DNA from: Arthrobacter jinronghuae
GTDB taxonomy: Bacteria; Actinomycetota; Actinomycetes; Actinomycetales; Micrococcaceae
Reading direction: 5' to 3'
Assembly: GCF_025244825.1 (NCBI RefSeq)
Contig: NZ_CP104263.1
Coordinates: 3,038,001-3,102,000 of the forward strand
DNA length: 64,000 bases
Shown here piece after piece: positions 16,066-24,449 of this stretch (position 1 is its first letter; each line of letters opens with the position of its first letter). The notes under the pieces are model-generated. The model worked only from the letters and a program-made list of their open reading frames with translations. It was not told the origin of the DNA and did not search any database. The translations under genes and the position numbers were made by a program.

Positions 16066-17475
16066 ATGGCAATCCCACGGCAATCACTGCTGGAGAAAGA
16101 TCAGCGCAGCGGTGCCGCCATTGTTGCCGGGGTCCGCGGGTTCGTGGGCGGAATGGTCACCGGCCGGCCGGCCCGGCTGGCGCTGATCGTCTTCAGCCTG
16201 GTCATCCTGCTGTTCACCGCCCTGCTGAGCCTGCCTGCCGCTTCCAGCAGCGGCGAATCCGCACCGCTGCACGATGCTTTCTTTACCGCTGTCTCGGCGG
16301 TCTGCGTCACCGGCCTGACCGTGGTCTCCACCGCCACCTACTGGTCCACCTTCGGGCAGGTGCTGATCCTGATCGCGATCCAGGTGGGTGGCCTGGGCAT
16401 CCTGACCCTGGCCTCGCTGCTGGCCCTGGCCGTGAACAAGCGGCTCGGCGTCCGCGGCAAGCTCATGGCGCAGGAAGGCATGAACACGGGCCGGCTCGGC
16501 GAAGTGGGCCATCTGCTGCGCATTGTCTTCAGCACCGCCGTCGTAATTGAGCTGGCCCTCGCCCTGATCATGGCACCGCGCTTCATGATCCTGGGCGAGT
16601 CCCCCGGCCAGGCCATCTGGCATGCGGTCTTCTATTCCATCTCCGCGTTCAACAACGCCGGGTTCACGCCGCACTCCGACGGCCTGGTGCCGTATGAAGA
16701 GGACCTGTGGATCCTCATTCCGCTGATGCTCGGTGTGTTTATCGGCTCGCTCGGCTTTCCCGTCATCATGGTCCTGCTGCAGACCCGGGCCCGGGTCAGC
16801 AAATGGAACCTGCACACCAAGCTGACAATACTGGTGTCCTCCATCCTGCTGGTGGCCGGTGCCGTGATCTGGGGTGCGTTCGAGTGGTTCAACTCCCGCA
16901 CCATCGGGGACCTGTCCCTGGGCGACAAGATTATCCACTCGATCTTCGCCTCGGTGATGACCCGCTCCGGCGGCTTCAATCTGGTCTCCATGACGGATCT
17001 GGACTCCAGCACCCTGCTCGTCACCGACATGCTGATGTTCGCGGGCGGCGGTTCCGCCTCCACGGCCGGCGGCATCAAGGTCACCACCATCGCCGTCCTG
17101 TTCCTGGCCGTGGTGGCCGAGGCCCGCGGCGACACCGATGTCCGCGCCTTCGGCCGCACCATCCCCCAGGGCGCCATGCGGGTGGCCATCTCGGTGACCA
17201 TCCTGGGCGCCACACTGGTGGCGGTGGCCACGTCCGCGCTCCTGGTCATTACGGATGAGTCCCTGGAGCCGGTCGTGTTCGAGGTGATTTCCGCCTTCGC
17301 CACAGTGGGGCTGAGCACCGGACTCAGCGAGGCCCTGCCACCCTCGGGCAAGTACGTCCTGTCGATGCTGATGTTCGCCGGACGCGTCGGCACCATCACC
17401 CTTGCCGCGGCCCTCGCCGTGCGCCACCGCAACACCCTTTACCACTACCCCGAAGAAAGGCCGATCATTGGCTGA
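16066..17475 (+). CDS. TrkH/KtrB-type potassium uptake channel subunit
   Basis: This is the ion-conducting membrane subunit of a Trk/Ktr potassium system. Four pore-loop repeats are visible: AVSAVCVTGLTVV near residue 80, SISAFNNAGFTPHS near 200, ASVMTRSGGFNLVS near 300 and ISAFATVGLSTGLS near 410. Each carries the filter Gly. The 469-residue length favours KtrB over the longer TrkH. The ATG at 16066 removes a short implausible leader. The gene overlaps the next one, which encodes the cytoplasmic gating partner, by eight bases. Confidence 0.94.
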   Translation: MAIPRQSLLEKDQRSGAAIVAGVRGFVGGMVTGRPARLALIVFSLVILLFTALLSLPAASSSGESAPLHDAFFTAVSAVCVTGLTVVSTATYWSTFGQVLILIAIQVGGLGILTLASLLALAVNKRLGVRGKLMAQEGMNTGRLGEVGHLLRIVFSTAVVIELALALIMAPRFMILGESPGQAIWHAVFYSISAFNNAGFTPHSDGLVPYEEDLWILIPLMLGVFIGSLGFPVIMVLLQTRARVSKWNLHTKLTILVSSILLVAGAVIWGAFEWFNSRTIGDLSLGDKIIHSIFASVMTRSGGFNLVSMTDLDSSTLLVTDMLMFAGGGSASTAGGIKVTTIAVLFLAVVAEARGDTDVRAFGRTIPQGAMRVAISVTILGATLVAVATSALLVITDESLEPVVFEVISAFATVGLSTGLSEALPPSGKYVLSMLMFAGRVGTITLAAALAVRHRNTLYHYPEERPIIG

Positions 17476-18136
17476 CAGACCTCCCCACAATGCCCCGGTG
17501 CTGGTCATCGGACTTGGCCGCTTCGGTGCAGCCACCGCCGAGCAGCTGGTCCGGCAGGGCCGCGAAGTCCTGGCCGTGGAACGCGATCCGGCGCTGGTGC
17601 AGAAGGCCTCGGGCCTGCTGACGCACGTGGTCCAGGCCGACGCGACGAACATCGAGGCACTCAAGCAGCTGGGCGCCGAGGACTTCTCGGCCGCCGTCGT
17701 GGGCGTGGGAACCTCGATCGAGTCCAGCGTGCTCATCACCGTGAACCTGGTGGACCTGGGCATCGAGCACCTGTGGGTCAAGGCCATCACGCCTGCCCAC
17801 GGCAAGATCCTCACGCGCATCGGCGCGAACCACGTGATCTATCCGGAGGCCGACGCCGGCCGGCGGGCCGCGCACCTGGTGGGCGGCCGGATGCTGGACT
17901 TCATCGAGTTCGACGACGGTTTCGCGATCGTGAAGATGTACCCGCCGAAGGAGACGCAGGGCTTCACCCTGGGCGAGTCCAATGTGCGGGCCAAGTACGG
18001 CGTCACTGTCGTCGGCGTGAAGTCCCCGGGCGAGGACTTCACCTACGCGCAACCGAACACCAAGGTCTCCAGCCGTGACACCCTGATCGTGTCCGGCCAC
18101 GTGGATCTGCTGGAACGCTTCGCGGCGCGGCCGTAG
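17468..18136 (+). CDS. TrkA/KtrA-type potassium channel regulatory subunit
   Basis: The 222-residue protein has an N-terminal RCK Rossmann domain (VLVIGLGRFGAATAEQL) with an acidic residue after strand two (AVERDPAL), then a C-terminal TrkA-C domain (LGESNVRAKYGVTVVGVK). It forms the cytoplasmic ring that gates the neighbouring TrkH/KtrB channel on nucleotide binding. The start is TTG with GAAAGG about nine bases upstream, overlapping the end of the channel gene, so the two are translated together. Confidence 0.93.
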   Translation: MADRPPHNAPVLVIGLGRFGAATAEQLVRQGREVLAVERDPALVQKASGLLTHVVQADATNIEALKQLGAEDFSAAVVGVGTSIESSVLITVNLVDLGIEHLWVKAITPAHGKILTRIGANHVIYPEADAGRRAAHLVGGRMLDFIEFDDGFAIVKMYPPKETQGFTLGESNVRAKYGVTVVGVKSPGEDFTYAQPNTKVSSRDTLIVSGHVDLLERFAARP

Positions 18137-18410
18137 GTTTTCGGCCTTCCGGGTCGCCTTCAGGCGTGGCTCCGGCGGCAACGAAATTCCTCGCTCGCAG
18201 AGCTCGCTTGGAATATTAAAGCCGCCTCCGCCACGCCTTACGGCGGCGGCACGGCGCCTTCCCACACCCTACGGCGGCGACACGCCACCTCTCAGCGGCA
18301 GGCGCAGGTCCTGCACAGGGGCCAGACGGTGAGCTGCTTCGTGGTTTCCCGGGTGCGGACGGACGAATGCCTCGCGGGGATGTGCCTCGCGGGGCCAGAG
18401 TCGGTAATGC

Positions 18411-18510
18411 TCCCTGCGGTTTGTGCAAGTCCCTGCAGTTTGTGCACTTTCCTGCACGGCGCAGTGCAGGGATTGTCACAAACCGAAGGGATCCCGACAA
18501 ACCGGAGGGA
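18411..18510. repeat. Head-to-head array of 19-bp units around a central hairpin
   Basis: Two 19-bp units on the + strand (18411-18429, 18430-18448; consensus TCCCTGCGGTTTGTGCAAG) are followed by a truncated unit and a 7-bp hairpin (18451-18457 with 18464-18470). Two further units lie on the minus strand (18473-18491, 18492-18510). All keep the core GTTTGT. The whole 100 bp has dyad symmetry, which suggests a multi-site protein-binding region or a folded RNA. Confidence 0.85.
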
Positions 18511-18543
18511 TTCTGGCGCAGTGCTTGCCTCGCAGGGCACGGA

Positions 18544-18640
18544 CCGGCCGCAGGGCCTGGCGGAGGCGGCTCAACCGACCGGCCGCAGGGCCTGGCGGAG
18601 GGCGGCAGCGGTACCGTCCGGCCGCAGGGCCTGGCGGAGG
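18544..18640 (+). repeat. Three direct copies of a 23-bp GC-rich repeat
   Basis: Identical 23-bp copies start at 18544, 18579 and 18618 (core GCCGCAGGGCCTGGCGGAGG). The third runs straight into the right inverted-repeat arm. The left arm ends in a related sequence in the opposite orientation, so this repeat is part of the same element. Confidence 0.85.
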
Positions 18641-18757
18641 CGGCTTTAATATTCCGCGCGAGCTCTGCGAGCGTAGGAATTTCGTTGCCGCCGGAGCCAG
18701 ACCCGGAGGCCGGCGCAGCCGGCCCAGCCAGCCGGCGAGCCAACGAACCGGGCAGGA

Positions 18758-19603
18758 CTAAGAAGTCAGCTGCTTCGTGATCTCGTCGGCCCGAGCCGCT
18801 GCCGCACGGGCACCGGCCTCGATCACGCCGGGCAGGTTCAGCTCGTCGAAGGTGCGGATGGCCGCTTCCGTGGTGCCGTTGGGGCTGGTGACGGCTCGGC
18901 GCAGGGACGGGGCATCGGCGTCGGGCTCGGCCAGCATGTACCCGGCACCGGCCACCGTTTCGCGGGCCAGCAGGGCCGAGAGGTCCGGGTCCAGGCCGAG
19001 TTCGACGCCGGCCCGGGCCATGGCCTCGGCAAGGTAGAACGCATAGGCGGGGCCGGAACCGCTGACAGCGGAAACGGCGTCGACTTGTTCTTCGGGCACC
19101 TCCACCACGGTGCCGGTGGAGGACAGCACCCGGCGGGCCAGGTCCATCGCCTCCGGGCCGGCGGAACTGCCGGCGGAAATGGACGTAACGCCGCGGCCGA
19201 GGCGGGACGGGGTGTTGGGCATCGCACGGATGACGGACTGGCCGTCCGGCAGCAGCGACTCCATCAGGTGCAGCGGCACGGCGGCAGCCACGCTGAGGAC
19301 CACGGCGCCGCGGGGCAGGTCCGCGGCGATTTCCCGCAGCAGATCAGCCACACCCACGGGTTTGACGCCGACGATGACCAGGTCAGCACCGGCGACGGCT
19401 TTCCGGTTCGCGTCCGGATCCTCGCTGCCCGCAAGGACAGTGACGCCGTGCGCCGTGCGAAGCTCTTCAGCCCGCTCGATCCGCCGGACGGTGGCGGTAA
19501 CCTGCTCGGCGGCAAGGCCTCCGGCGAGGATTCCGCCGAGGATGGCTTCGTTCATCGAGCCGCAGCCAAGGAATGTCAGTCGGGGATTCTGTGCGCTTTC
19601 CAT
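18758..19603 (-). CDS. proC: Pyrroline-5-carboxylate reductase
   Basis: ProC reduces pyrroline-5-carboxylate to proline with NADPH, the last step of proline synthesis. The N-terminal dinucleotide motif FLGCGSMNEAILGG is at residues 10-23, and the conserved GMPNT-like segment RAMPNTPSRLGRG and the C-terminal substrate helix SGSGPAYAFYL are present. The open frame extends upstream but the ATG at 19603 gives the normal 281-residue protein. The order proC, TIM-barrel gene, ppx matches Rv0500-Rv0496 in M. tuberculosis. Confidence 0.95.
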   Translation of the reverse strand: MESAQNPRLTFLGCGSMNEAILGGILAGGLAAEQVTATVRRIERAEELRTAHGVTVLAGSEDPDANRKAVAGADLVIVGVKPVGVADLLREIAADLPRGAVVLSVAAAVPLHLMESLLPDGQSVIRAMPNTPSRLGRGVTSISAGSSAGPEAMDLARRVLSSTGTVVEVPEEQVDAVSAVSGSGPAYAFYLAEAMARAGVELGLDPDLSALLARETVAGAGYMLAEPDADAPSLRRAVTSPNGTTEAAIRTFDELNLPGVIEAGARAAAARADEITKQLTS

Positions 19604-19659
19604 GACTTCGATTCTGTCATGCCGCTCTAAGGGGTTTGCGGACCGGCAAAGGCGGCCGG

Positions 19660-20496
19660 TCAGCTGGCGCTGTGCCCGGCCAGGACGGCTTTGGGCCGGA
19701 GGTGCTCCCGTGCGAATTCCAGGGTCTGCTTCAACTGTTCCTCGCGCTCCCCCGCGCCACGGGCCTTTCGGGTGCTGACTTCCACGGCCACCACGCCGTC
19801 GAACCCGGCGTCGGCCAGGTAGGACAGCGCCTCCGCACACCGCTGCGTGCCGTCGCCGGGCAGCAGATGCTCATCCTTGCCGTTGGGAGTTCCATCCGTC
19901 AGGTGGACGTGCCGGAGCCGGTCCCCGAGCTTCCGGATCTGCTCAAAGGAGTCCATGCCGGCGATGGCAGCATGGGAAAAGTCCCAGGTGACGTTTTCAT
20001 ACGGCTCAGGAATCGGGTTCCAATGCGGCAGGTAGGCTTTTGCCTCACGCCCCCGCACCCGCCACGGATACATGTTCTCCACGGCGATGGTGACGCCGTA
20101 TTGCTCGGCGATATCCTTCACGCCTTCGGCGAAGTTCTCCGCATAACCCGTCTGCCACCTAAACGGTGGGTGCGCCACCACGGTGGAAGCACCTACTTCC
20201 GCGGCCATCGCCGCAGACAGCTCGATCTTGGTCCAGGCCGCACCCCAGACCTGCTGCGTCAGGAGCAGGGTGGGGGCGTGGATGGCCAGGATCGGCTGCC
20301 GGTACTGCTCGCTCAGCTCCCTGAGGGACTCCGGGTCCTGGCTGACCTGGCTGTTGGTGACCATGATTTCCACACCGTCATAGCCCAGGTCATGAGCCAC
20401 CGCGAAGGTGTCATGCACGGACAGCGGGTATACGGAAGCGCTGGACAACGCCACCGGAATGGCGGCGCGTCCGGGCTGCGGCAGGGGCGTCGGCAT
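19660..20496 (-). CDS. Sugar phosphate isomerase/epimerase-like TIM-barrel protein
   Basis: This 278-residue protein has the xylose-isomerase-like TIM-barrel pattern: DLGYDGVEIMV, a metal-ligand Glu in IAVENMYPW, a His in VVAHPPFR, and LRHVHLTDGT and VAVEVST near the end. The fold and metal ligands are clear but the substrate is not. Its start lies one base after the ppx stop, so it is co-transcribed with ppx, as in many actinobacteria (Rv0498-like). Confidence 0.88.
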   Translation of the reverse strand: MPTPLPQPGRAAIPVALSSASVYPLSVHDTFAVAHDLGYDGVEIMVTNSQVSQDPESLRELSEQYRQPILAIHAPTLLLTQQVWGAAWTKIELSAAMAAEVGASTVVAHPPFRWQTGYAENFAEGVKDIAEQYGVTIAVENMYPWRVRGREAKAYLPHWNPIPEPYENVTWDFSHAAIAGMDSFEQIRKLGDRLRHVHLTDGTPNGKDEHLLPGDGTQRCAEALSYLADAGFDGVVAVEVSTRKARGAGEREEQLKQTLEFAREHLRPKAVLAGHSAS

Positions 20497-20497
20497 G

Positions 20498-21520
20498 TCA
20501 GGTTGGCTTTCCGTTGGAGGAAGGACCCGCCCCGGCAGCCACGAGGAATTCCTCTCCTTCGGCGGGGCCGCGGGGCAGGTCACCGGTTGTTTCGAAGCGC
20601 AGGGTGTCGAACCGGCGCAGGATCAAGCCCTCGCGCAGCGCCCACGGACAGATCTTCAGGGACTGCACGTCGAAGGCTTCCATGGCGGCCTGCGCCACCA
20701 GAGCTCCGGCCAGCATCTGCGGGGCGCGCAGCGCGGACACACCGTCCAGACCGGCACGGTCCCGGGCACTCAGGGCGCCCAGCCGTTTGGTCCAGAGGGA
20801 CAGGTCCTCCAGCGTGAGCACACGGGGCACAAACGGTCCGGCGGCCGACGGCGCGGCGCCGGCAATGCGCGCCAGTGACCGGAAGGTCTTGGACGTTCCG
20901 GCAACGAGGTCCGGACGGCCGAAGGCGCTGAACTCCTCAGCCGCTTCCCCGACCATCCCGCGGATGTACTTGCGCAGCTTCTTGATGCTCTTGGGTGAAG
21001 GCGGATCCTCGGGAAGCCAGTCCCGGGTCAGCCGCCCGGCGCCGAGCGGCAGGGACCGGGCGATTTCCGGAAGTTCGTCCTGGCCCAGTGCCATTTCGAA
21101 GGAACCCCCGCCGATGTCCAGGTCCAGGATGGAACCGGCGCCCCAGCCGTACCAGCGGCGGACGGCGAGGAACGTCATCGCCGCTTCGTCTCCGCCGGAG
21201 AGTTCCTCCAGCCGCACCGGGGTCTCCCGCTGCACCCGGGCCAGGACCTCGGCACCGTTGGCCGATTCCCGGATGGCCGAGGTGGAGAAGGCCAGCAGGT
21301 CCTGCGCGCCGTGCCGGCGGGCGAAGTTCCAGGCCTCGTTGACGAACCCGATGAGTTCTTCCTGCCCGGCCTCGCTTATCGCGCCGTCGGCGTCCAGGTA
21401 GGACACCAGTTGCAGCGGACGCTTGTGCGAGGCGAAGGAGACTGGACGGGCACCGGGATGGGCGTCCACCAGCAGGAGGTGGACGGTATTGGACCCGATG
21501 TCGAGAACGCCTAGGCGCAT
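20498..21520 (-). CDS. ppx: Ppx/GppA family exopolyphosphatase
   Basis: This enzyme releases phosphate from polyphosphate or hydrolyses pppGpp. The ASKHA-fold nucleotide motifs are visible: DIGSNTVHLLLVD at residues 7-19 and LDLDIGGGSFEMALG near residue 134. The length, 340 residues, corresponds to the short actinobacterial two-domain form (Rv0496-like) without the C-terminal HD domain of E. coli Ppx. Start ATG is at the end of a leftward unit with the TIM-barrel gene. Confidence 0.92.
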   Translation of the reverse strand: MRLGVLDIGSNTVHLLLVDAHPGARPVSFASHKRPLQLVSYLDADGAISEAGQEELIGFVNEAWNFARRHGAQDLLAFSTSAIRESANGAEVLARVQRETPVRLEELSGGDEAAMTFLAVRRWYGWGAGSILDLDIGGGSFEMALGQDELPEIARSLPLGAGRLTRDWLPEDPPSPKSIKKLRKYIRGMVGEAAEEFSAFGRPDLVAGTSKTFRSLARIAGAAPSAAGPFVPRVLTLEDLSLWTKRLGALSARDRAGLDGVSALRAPQMLAGALVAQAAMEAFDVQSLKICPWALREGLILRRFDTLRFETTGDLPRGPAEGEEFLVAAGAGPSSNGKPT

Positions 21521-21545
21521 GATTCCATTATGGCTCTACCGGTCC

Positions 21546-24281
21546 CTACTTCTTCGCTGTAGCTTTCCGCGGAGCCGCACGCTTCTTCACGGGCTTCTTC
21601 GCCGGGCCCTTCTCGCGCTTCTCCGCCAGCAGTTCAATGGCCTGCTCGCGGGTCAGCTCTTCGATGGCCGTGGAGCGGGGCACCGTGATGTTGGTGATGC
21701 CGTCCGTGATGTACGGCCCGAAGCGGCCGTCCTTGACCACAATCGGCTTTTCCGACACGGGATCAGCACCGAATTCTGCCAGCGGTGCCGCAGCCTGCCG
21801 GCCGCCGCGCTGCTTGGGCTGGGAATAAATCTCCAGCGCCTGCTCAAGCGTGATCGTGAAGATTTCCTCTTCGGAGCCGATCGAGCGCGAATCCGTGCCC
21901 TTCTTCAGGTACGGACCGAACCGGCCGTTCTGCACCGTGATCTCGTTGCCTTCGGCGTCTGTGCCCAGGACACGCGGCAGCTTCATCAGCTTCAGCGCCT
22001 CGTCCAAGGTCACCGTTTCCACGCTCATGGATTTGAAGAGCGAGCCGGTGCGCGGCTTGACCTTCACCGGCTTCTTCGGAGGCTTGGGTTTGCCGTTCTT
22101 GTAGTACTCCACCGGCTGGTTGGCCAGGTCCTCTTCGGTGGGTTCCGGGATCAGCTCGATCACGTACGGACCGTAGCGGCCGTTGCGGGCCACGATGGTC
22201 CGGCCCGTCTCCGGATCGGTGCCCAGCACGCGTTCTTCGGGAGCGGCGGTCTCCATCAGTTCCACGGCCTTTTCGGCGGTGAGTTCGTCAGGGGCCAGGT
22301 CCTCGGGAACGTTTGCCCGCTCGGGCTCGGTCCCTTCGGGGGCGTCTGCGGGCAGCGGACGCTCCAGGTAGGGGCCGAACTTGCCCACGCGCAGCACAAT
22401 GCCGTCGGCAATCTCGATCGAGTTGATCGCCTTGGCGTCAATTTCGCCAAGGTCGTTCACGATGGTGTGCAGGCCGGTTTCCACACGGTCGCCGTAGTAG
22501 AACTGGTTCAGCCACTCCACGCGGCCGGCCTCGCCGCGGGAAATGCGGTCCAGGTCTTCTTCGAGTTCGGCGGTGAAGTCGTAATCCACGTAGTCCGTGA
22601 AGTGTTCCTCCAGCAGGCGGACCACGGAGAACGCGATCCAGCTCGGCACGAGTGCCTGGCCGCGGCTGGTGACATAGCCGCGGTCCATGATCGTGGAGAT
22701 GGTGGCGGCGTACGTGGAGGGGCGGCCGATGCCGAGTTCTTCGAGCATCTTCACCAGCGACGCTTCAGTGAACCGCGGCGGCGGGGAGGTCTCATGTCCG
22801 CCGGCAGCGATGTCCGCAGCAGTCAAGGTGTCCTGGGCCTTCAGCACCGGCAGGCGGGCGCCTTCGGTGCCCTCGGCCTCGTCGTCCTCGCGGGCGGCGT
22901 CGCGGCCCTCTTCATAGGCAGCCATGAAGCCGCGGAAGGTGATGACCGTGCCGGAAGCCGAAAACTCGGCGTCGCGCCCGTCAGCGGACACCGCACCGAG
23001 GCGCACGGAAGCGGTGGAACCCTTGGCGTCGGCCATCTGGGAGGCGACGGTTCGCTTCCAGATCAGCTCGTAGAGCCGGAACTCGTCGCCGCGCAGCGAG
23101 GAGGCCACCTGTGCGGGGGTGCGGAAGGAGTCACCGGCGGGGCGGATGGCCTCGTGTGCTTCCTGCGCGTTCTTGGACTTGCCCTTGTAGACGCGCCGGG
23201 CTTCGGGCACGTACTCGGGGCCGTAAAGCTCCGAGGCCTGGCGGCGGGCGGCGTTGATGGCCTGGTCCGACAGCGCCGGGGAGTCCGTACGCATATAGGT
23301 GATGTAACCGTTTTCGTACAGCCGCTGGGCCACCTGCATCGTCACCCGCGAGGAGAAGCGCAGCTTGCGGCCGGCTTCCTGCTGCAGGGTGGAGGTGGTG
23401 AACGGCGCGGCCGGACGGCGGGTGTACGGCTTGGTATCCACCGAACGGACGGTGAATGCCGCCGATTCCAGGCCGGCGGCAAGCGAGACGGCAGCTGCTT
23501 CGTCCAGGTGCACGGCGGTCTTGGACTTCAGCTCACCGCGGTCGGTGAAATCCTTGCCGGTGGCGACGCGGGCGCCGTCGACGGAGACCAGGCGGGCCTT
23601 GAATTTCTCGGCGGCTTCCGTGGCGAAGGTTCCCACCAGGTCCCAGTACGACGCCGCGCGGAACGCCATGCGCTCCCGCTCGCGTTCGACCACGAGCCGG
23701 GTGGCGACGGACTGCACACGTCCGGCGGACAAGCCGCGGGCGACCTTGCGCCAGAGCACAGGGGAAATCTCGTAGCCGTAGAGCCGGTCAAGGATGCGGC
23801 GGGTTTCCTGGGCGTCCACCATGGCGACGTCGACGTCGCGCATCTCCAGCAGGGCACGCTGGATGGCTTCGCGGGTGATTTCCGGGAAGGTCAGCCGGTG
23901 AACGGGGACCTTGGGCTTGAGCACCTGCAGCAGGTGCCAGGCAATGGCTTCGCCTTCACGGTCACCGTCAGTTGCGAGGTAGAGCTCGTCGGCGTCCTTC
24001 AACGCGGCCTTGAGCTCGGCCACCTTCTTCTTCTTGTCCGCAGACACCACGTAATACGGCTCGAAGTCATTGTCGAGGTCCACGGCAAACTTGCCGACGC
24101 CCGTCTTCTTCAGGTCCGCGGGCAGGTCGGAGGGCTGCGGAAGATCGCGGATATGACCCATCGACGCCGTCACCTCGAAGCCTTCGCCGAGGTACCCGGC
24201 GATGGTCTTGCCCTTGGCCGGAGACTCGACAATTACAAGCTTCTTCTTGCCGGTCTTCTTGTCCGTTGCCTTAACTGGCAC
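21546..24281 (-). CDS. topA: DNA topoisomerase I
   Basis: This is the type IA enzyme that relaxes negative supercoils. The Toprim domain spans about residues 15-140, with IVESPAKGKTI and the acidic LATDGDREGEAIAWHL. The catalytic tyrosine is about Tyr329 in ITYMRTDSP. The C-terminal third contains repeated RYGPY/RFGPYL-type modules instead of zinc fingers, then a Lys/Ala-rich tail (KKPVKKRAAPRKATAKK) typical of actinobacterial TopA. The start is GTG with AGGAGAAC upstream. The 911-residue length is normal. Confidence 0.97.
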   Translation of the reverse strand: MPVKATDKKTGKKKLVIVESPAKGKTIAGYLGEGFEVTASMGHIRDLPQPSDLPADLKKTGVGKFAVDLDNDFEPYYVVSADKKKKVAELKAALKDADELYLATDGDREGEAIAWHLLQVLKPKVPVHRLTFPEITREAIQRALLEMRDVDVAMVDAQETRRILDRLYGYEISPVLWRKVARGLSAGRVQSVATRLVVERERERMAFRAASYWDLVGTFATEAAEKFKARLVSVDGARVATGKDFTDRGELKSKTAVHLDEAAAVSLAAGLESAAFTVRSVDTKPYTRRPAAPFTTSTLQQEAGRKLRFSSRVTMQVAQRLYENGYITYMRTDSPALSDQAINAARRQASELYGPEYVPEARRVYKGKSKNAQEAHEAIRPAGDSFRTPAQVASSLRGDEFRLYELIWKRTVASQMADAKGSTASVRLGAVSADGRDAEFSASGTVITFRGFMAAYEEGRDAAREDDEAEGTEGARLPVLKAQDTLTAADIAAGGHETSPPPRFTEASLVKMLEELGIGRPSTYAATISTIMDRGYVTSRGQALVPSWIAFSVVRLLEEHFTDYVDYDFTAELEEDLDRISRGEAGRVEWLNQFYYGDRVETGLHTIVNDLGEIDAKAINSIEIADGIVLRVGKFGPYLERPLPADAPEGTEPERANVPEDLAPDELTAEKAVELMETAAPEERVLGTDPETGRTIVARNGRYGPYVIELIPEPTEEDLANQPVEYYKNGKPKPPKKPVKVKPRTGSLFKSMSVETVTLDEALKLMKLPRVLGTDAEGNEITVQNGRFGPYLKKGTDSRSIGSEEEIFTITLEQALEIYSQPKQRGGRQAAAPLAEFGADPVSEKPIVVKDGRFGPYITDGITNITVPRSTAIEELTREQAIELLAEKREKGPAKKPVKKRAAPRKATAKK

Positions 24282-24449
24282 TGTTCTCCTACGTAACGGG
24301 GTGGTTCAAATAAGTTTTGGGGCGCTTTGTTCCGGCGCTTTGGTGCATCGGCAGTCCGGTACATCCACAGACAGTATGCGCGATGCCCCAGCACTAGGGT
24401 AACCGGAAAGCACCGCAGGCACTGACCCGCACCGGGACAGGCGCGGGAC

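Larger units (their letters stand above)
18167..18699. repeat. Gene-free element with 67-bp terminal inverted repeats
   Basis: The 621-base gap between trkA and proC has no convincing gene. Its borders are two nearly identical arms in opposite orientation: 18167-18233 and 18632-18699 match over about 67 bp with only a few differences. Between them lie direct copies of TGCCTCGCGGGG, a palindromic 19-bp array (18411-18510) and three copies of a 23-bp GC repeat. There is no transposase. It could be a MITE-like or REP-type intergenic element, or a paired-arm structure that forms a long RNA hairpin. Confidence 0.8.

Noticed and set aside
18411-18510. Possible CRISPR array
   Set aside because: Units are adjacent with no spacers, appear head-to-head, and no cas gene is present.
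18216-18743. 175-codon minus-strand open frame in the trkA-proC gap
   Set aside because: It consists of translated inverted and direct repeats, with an arm-derived N-terminus and Arg/Pro-rich remainder, so it is most likely a spurious ORF of the repeat element.
21423-24296. 957-codon open frame antisense to topA
   Set aside because: It is exactly opposite a well-conserved essential gene and has low-complexity Gly/His/Val composition; it arises from GC-rich codon bias.
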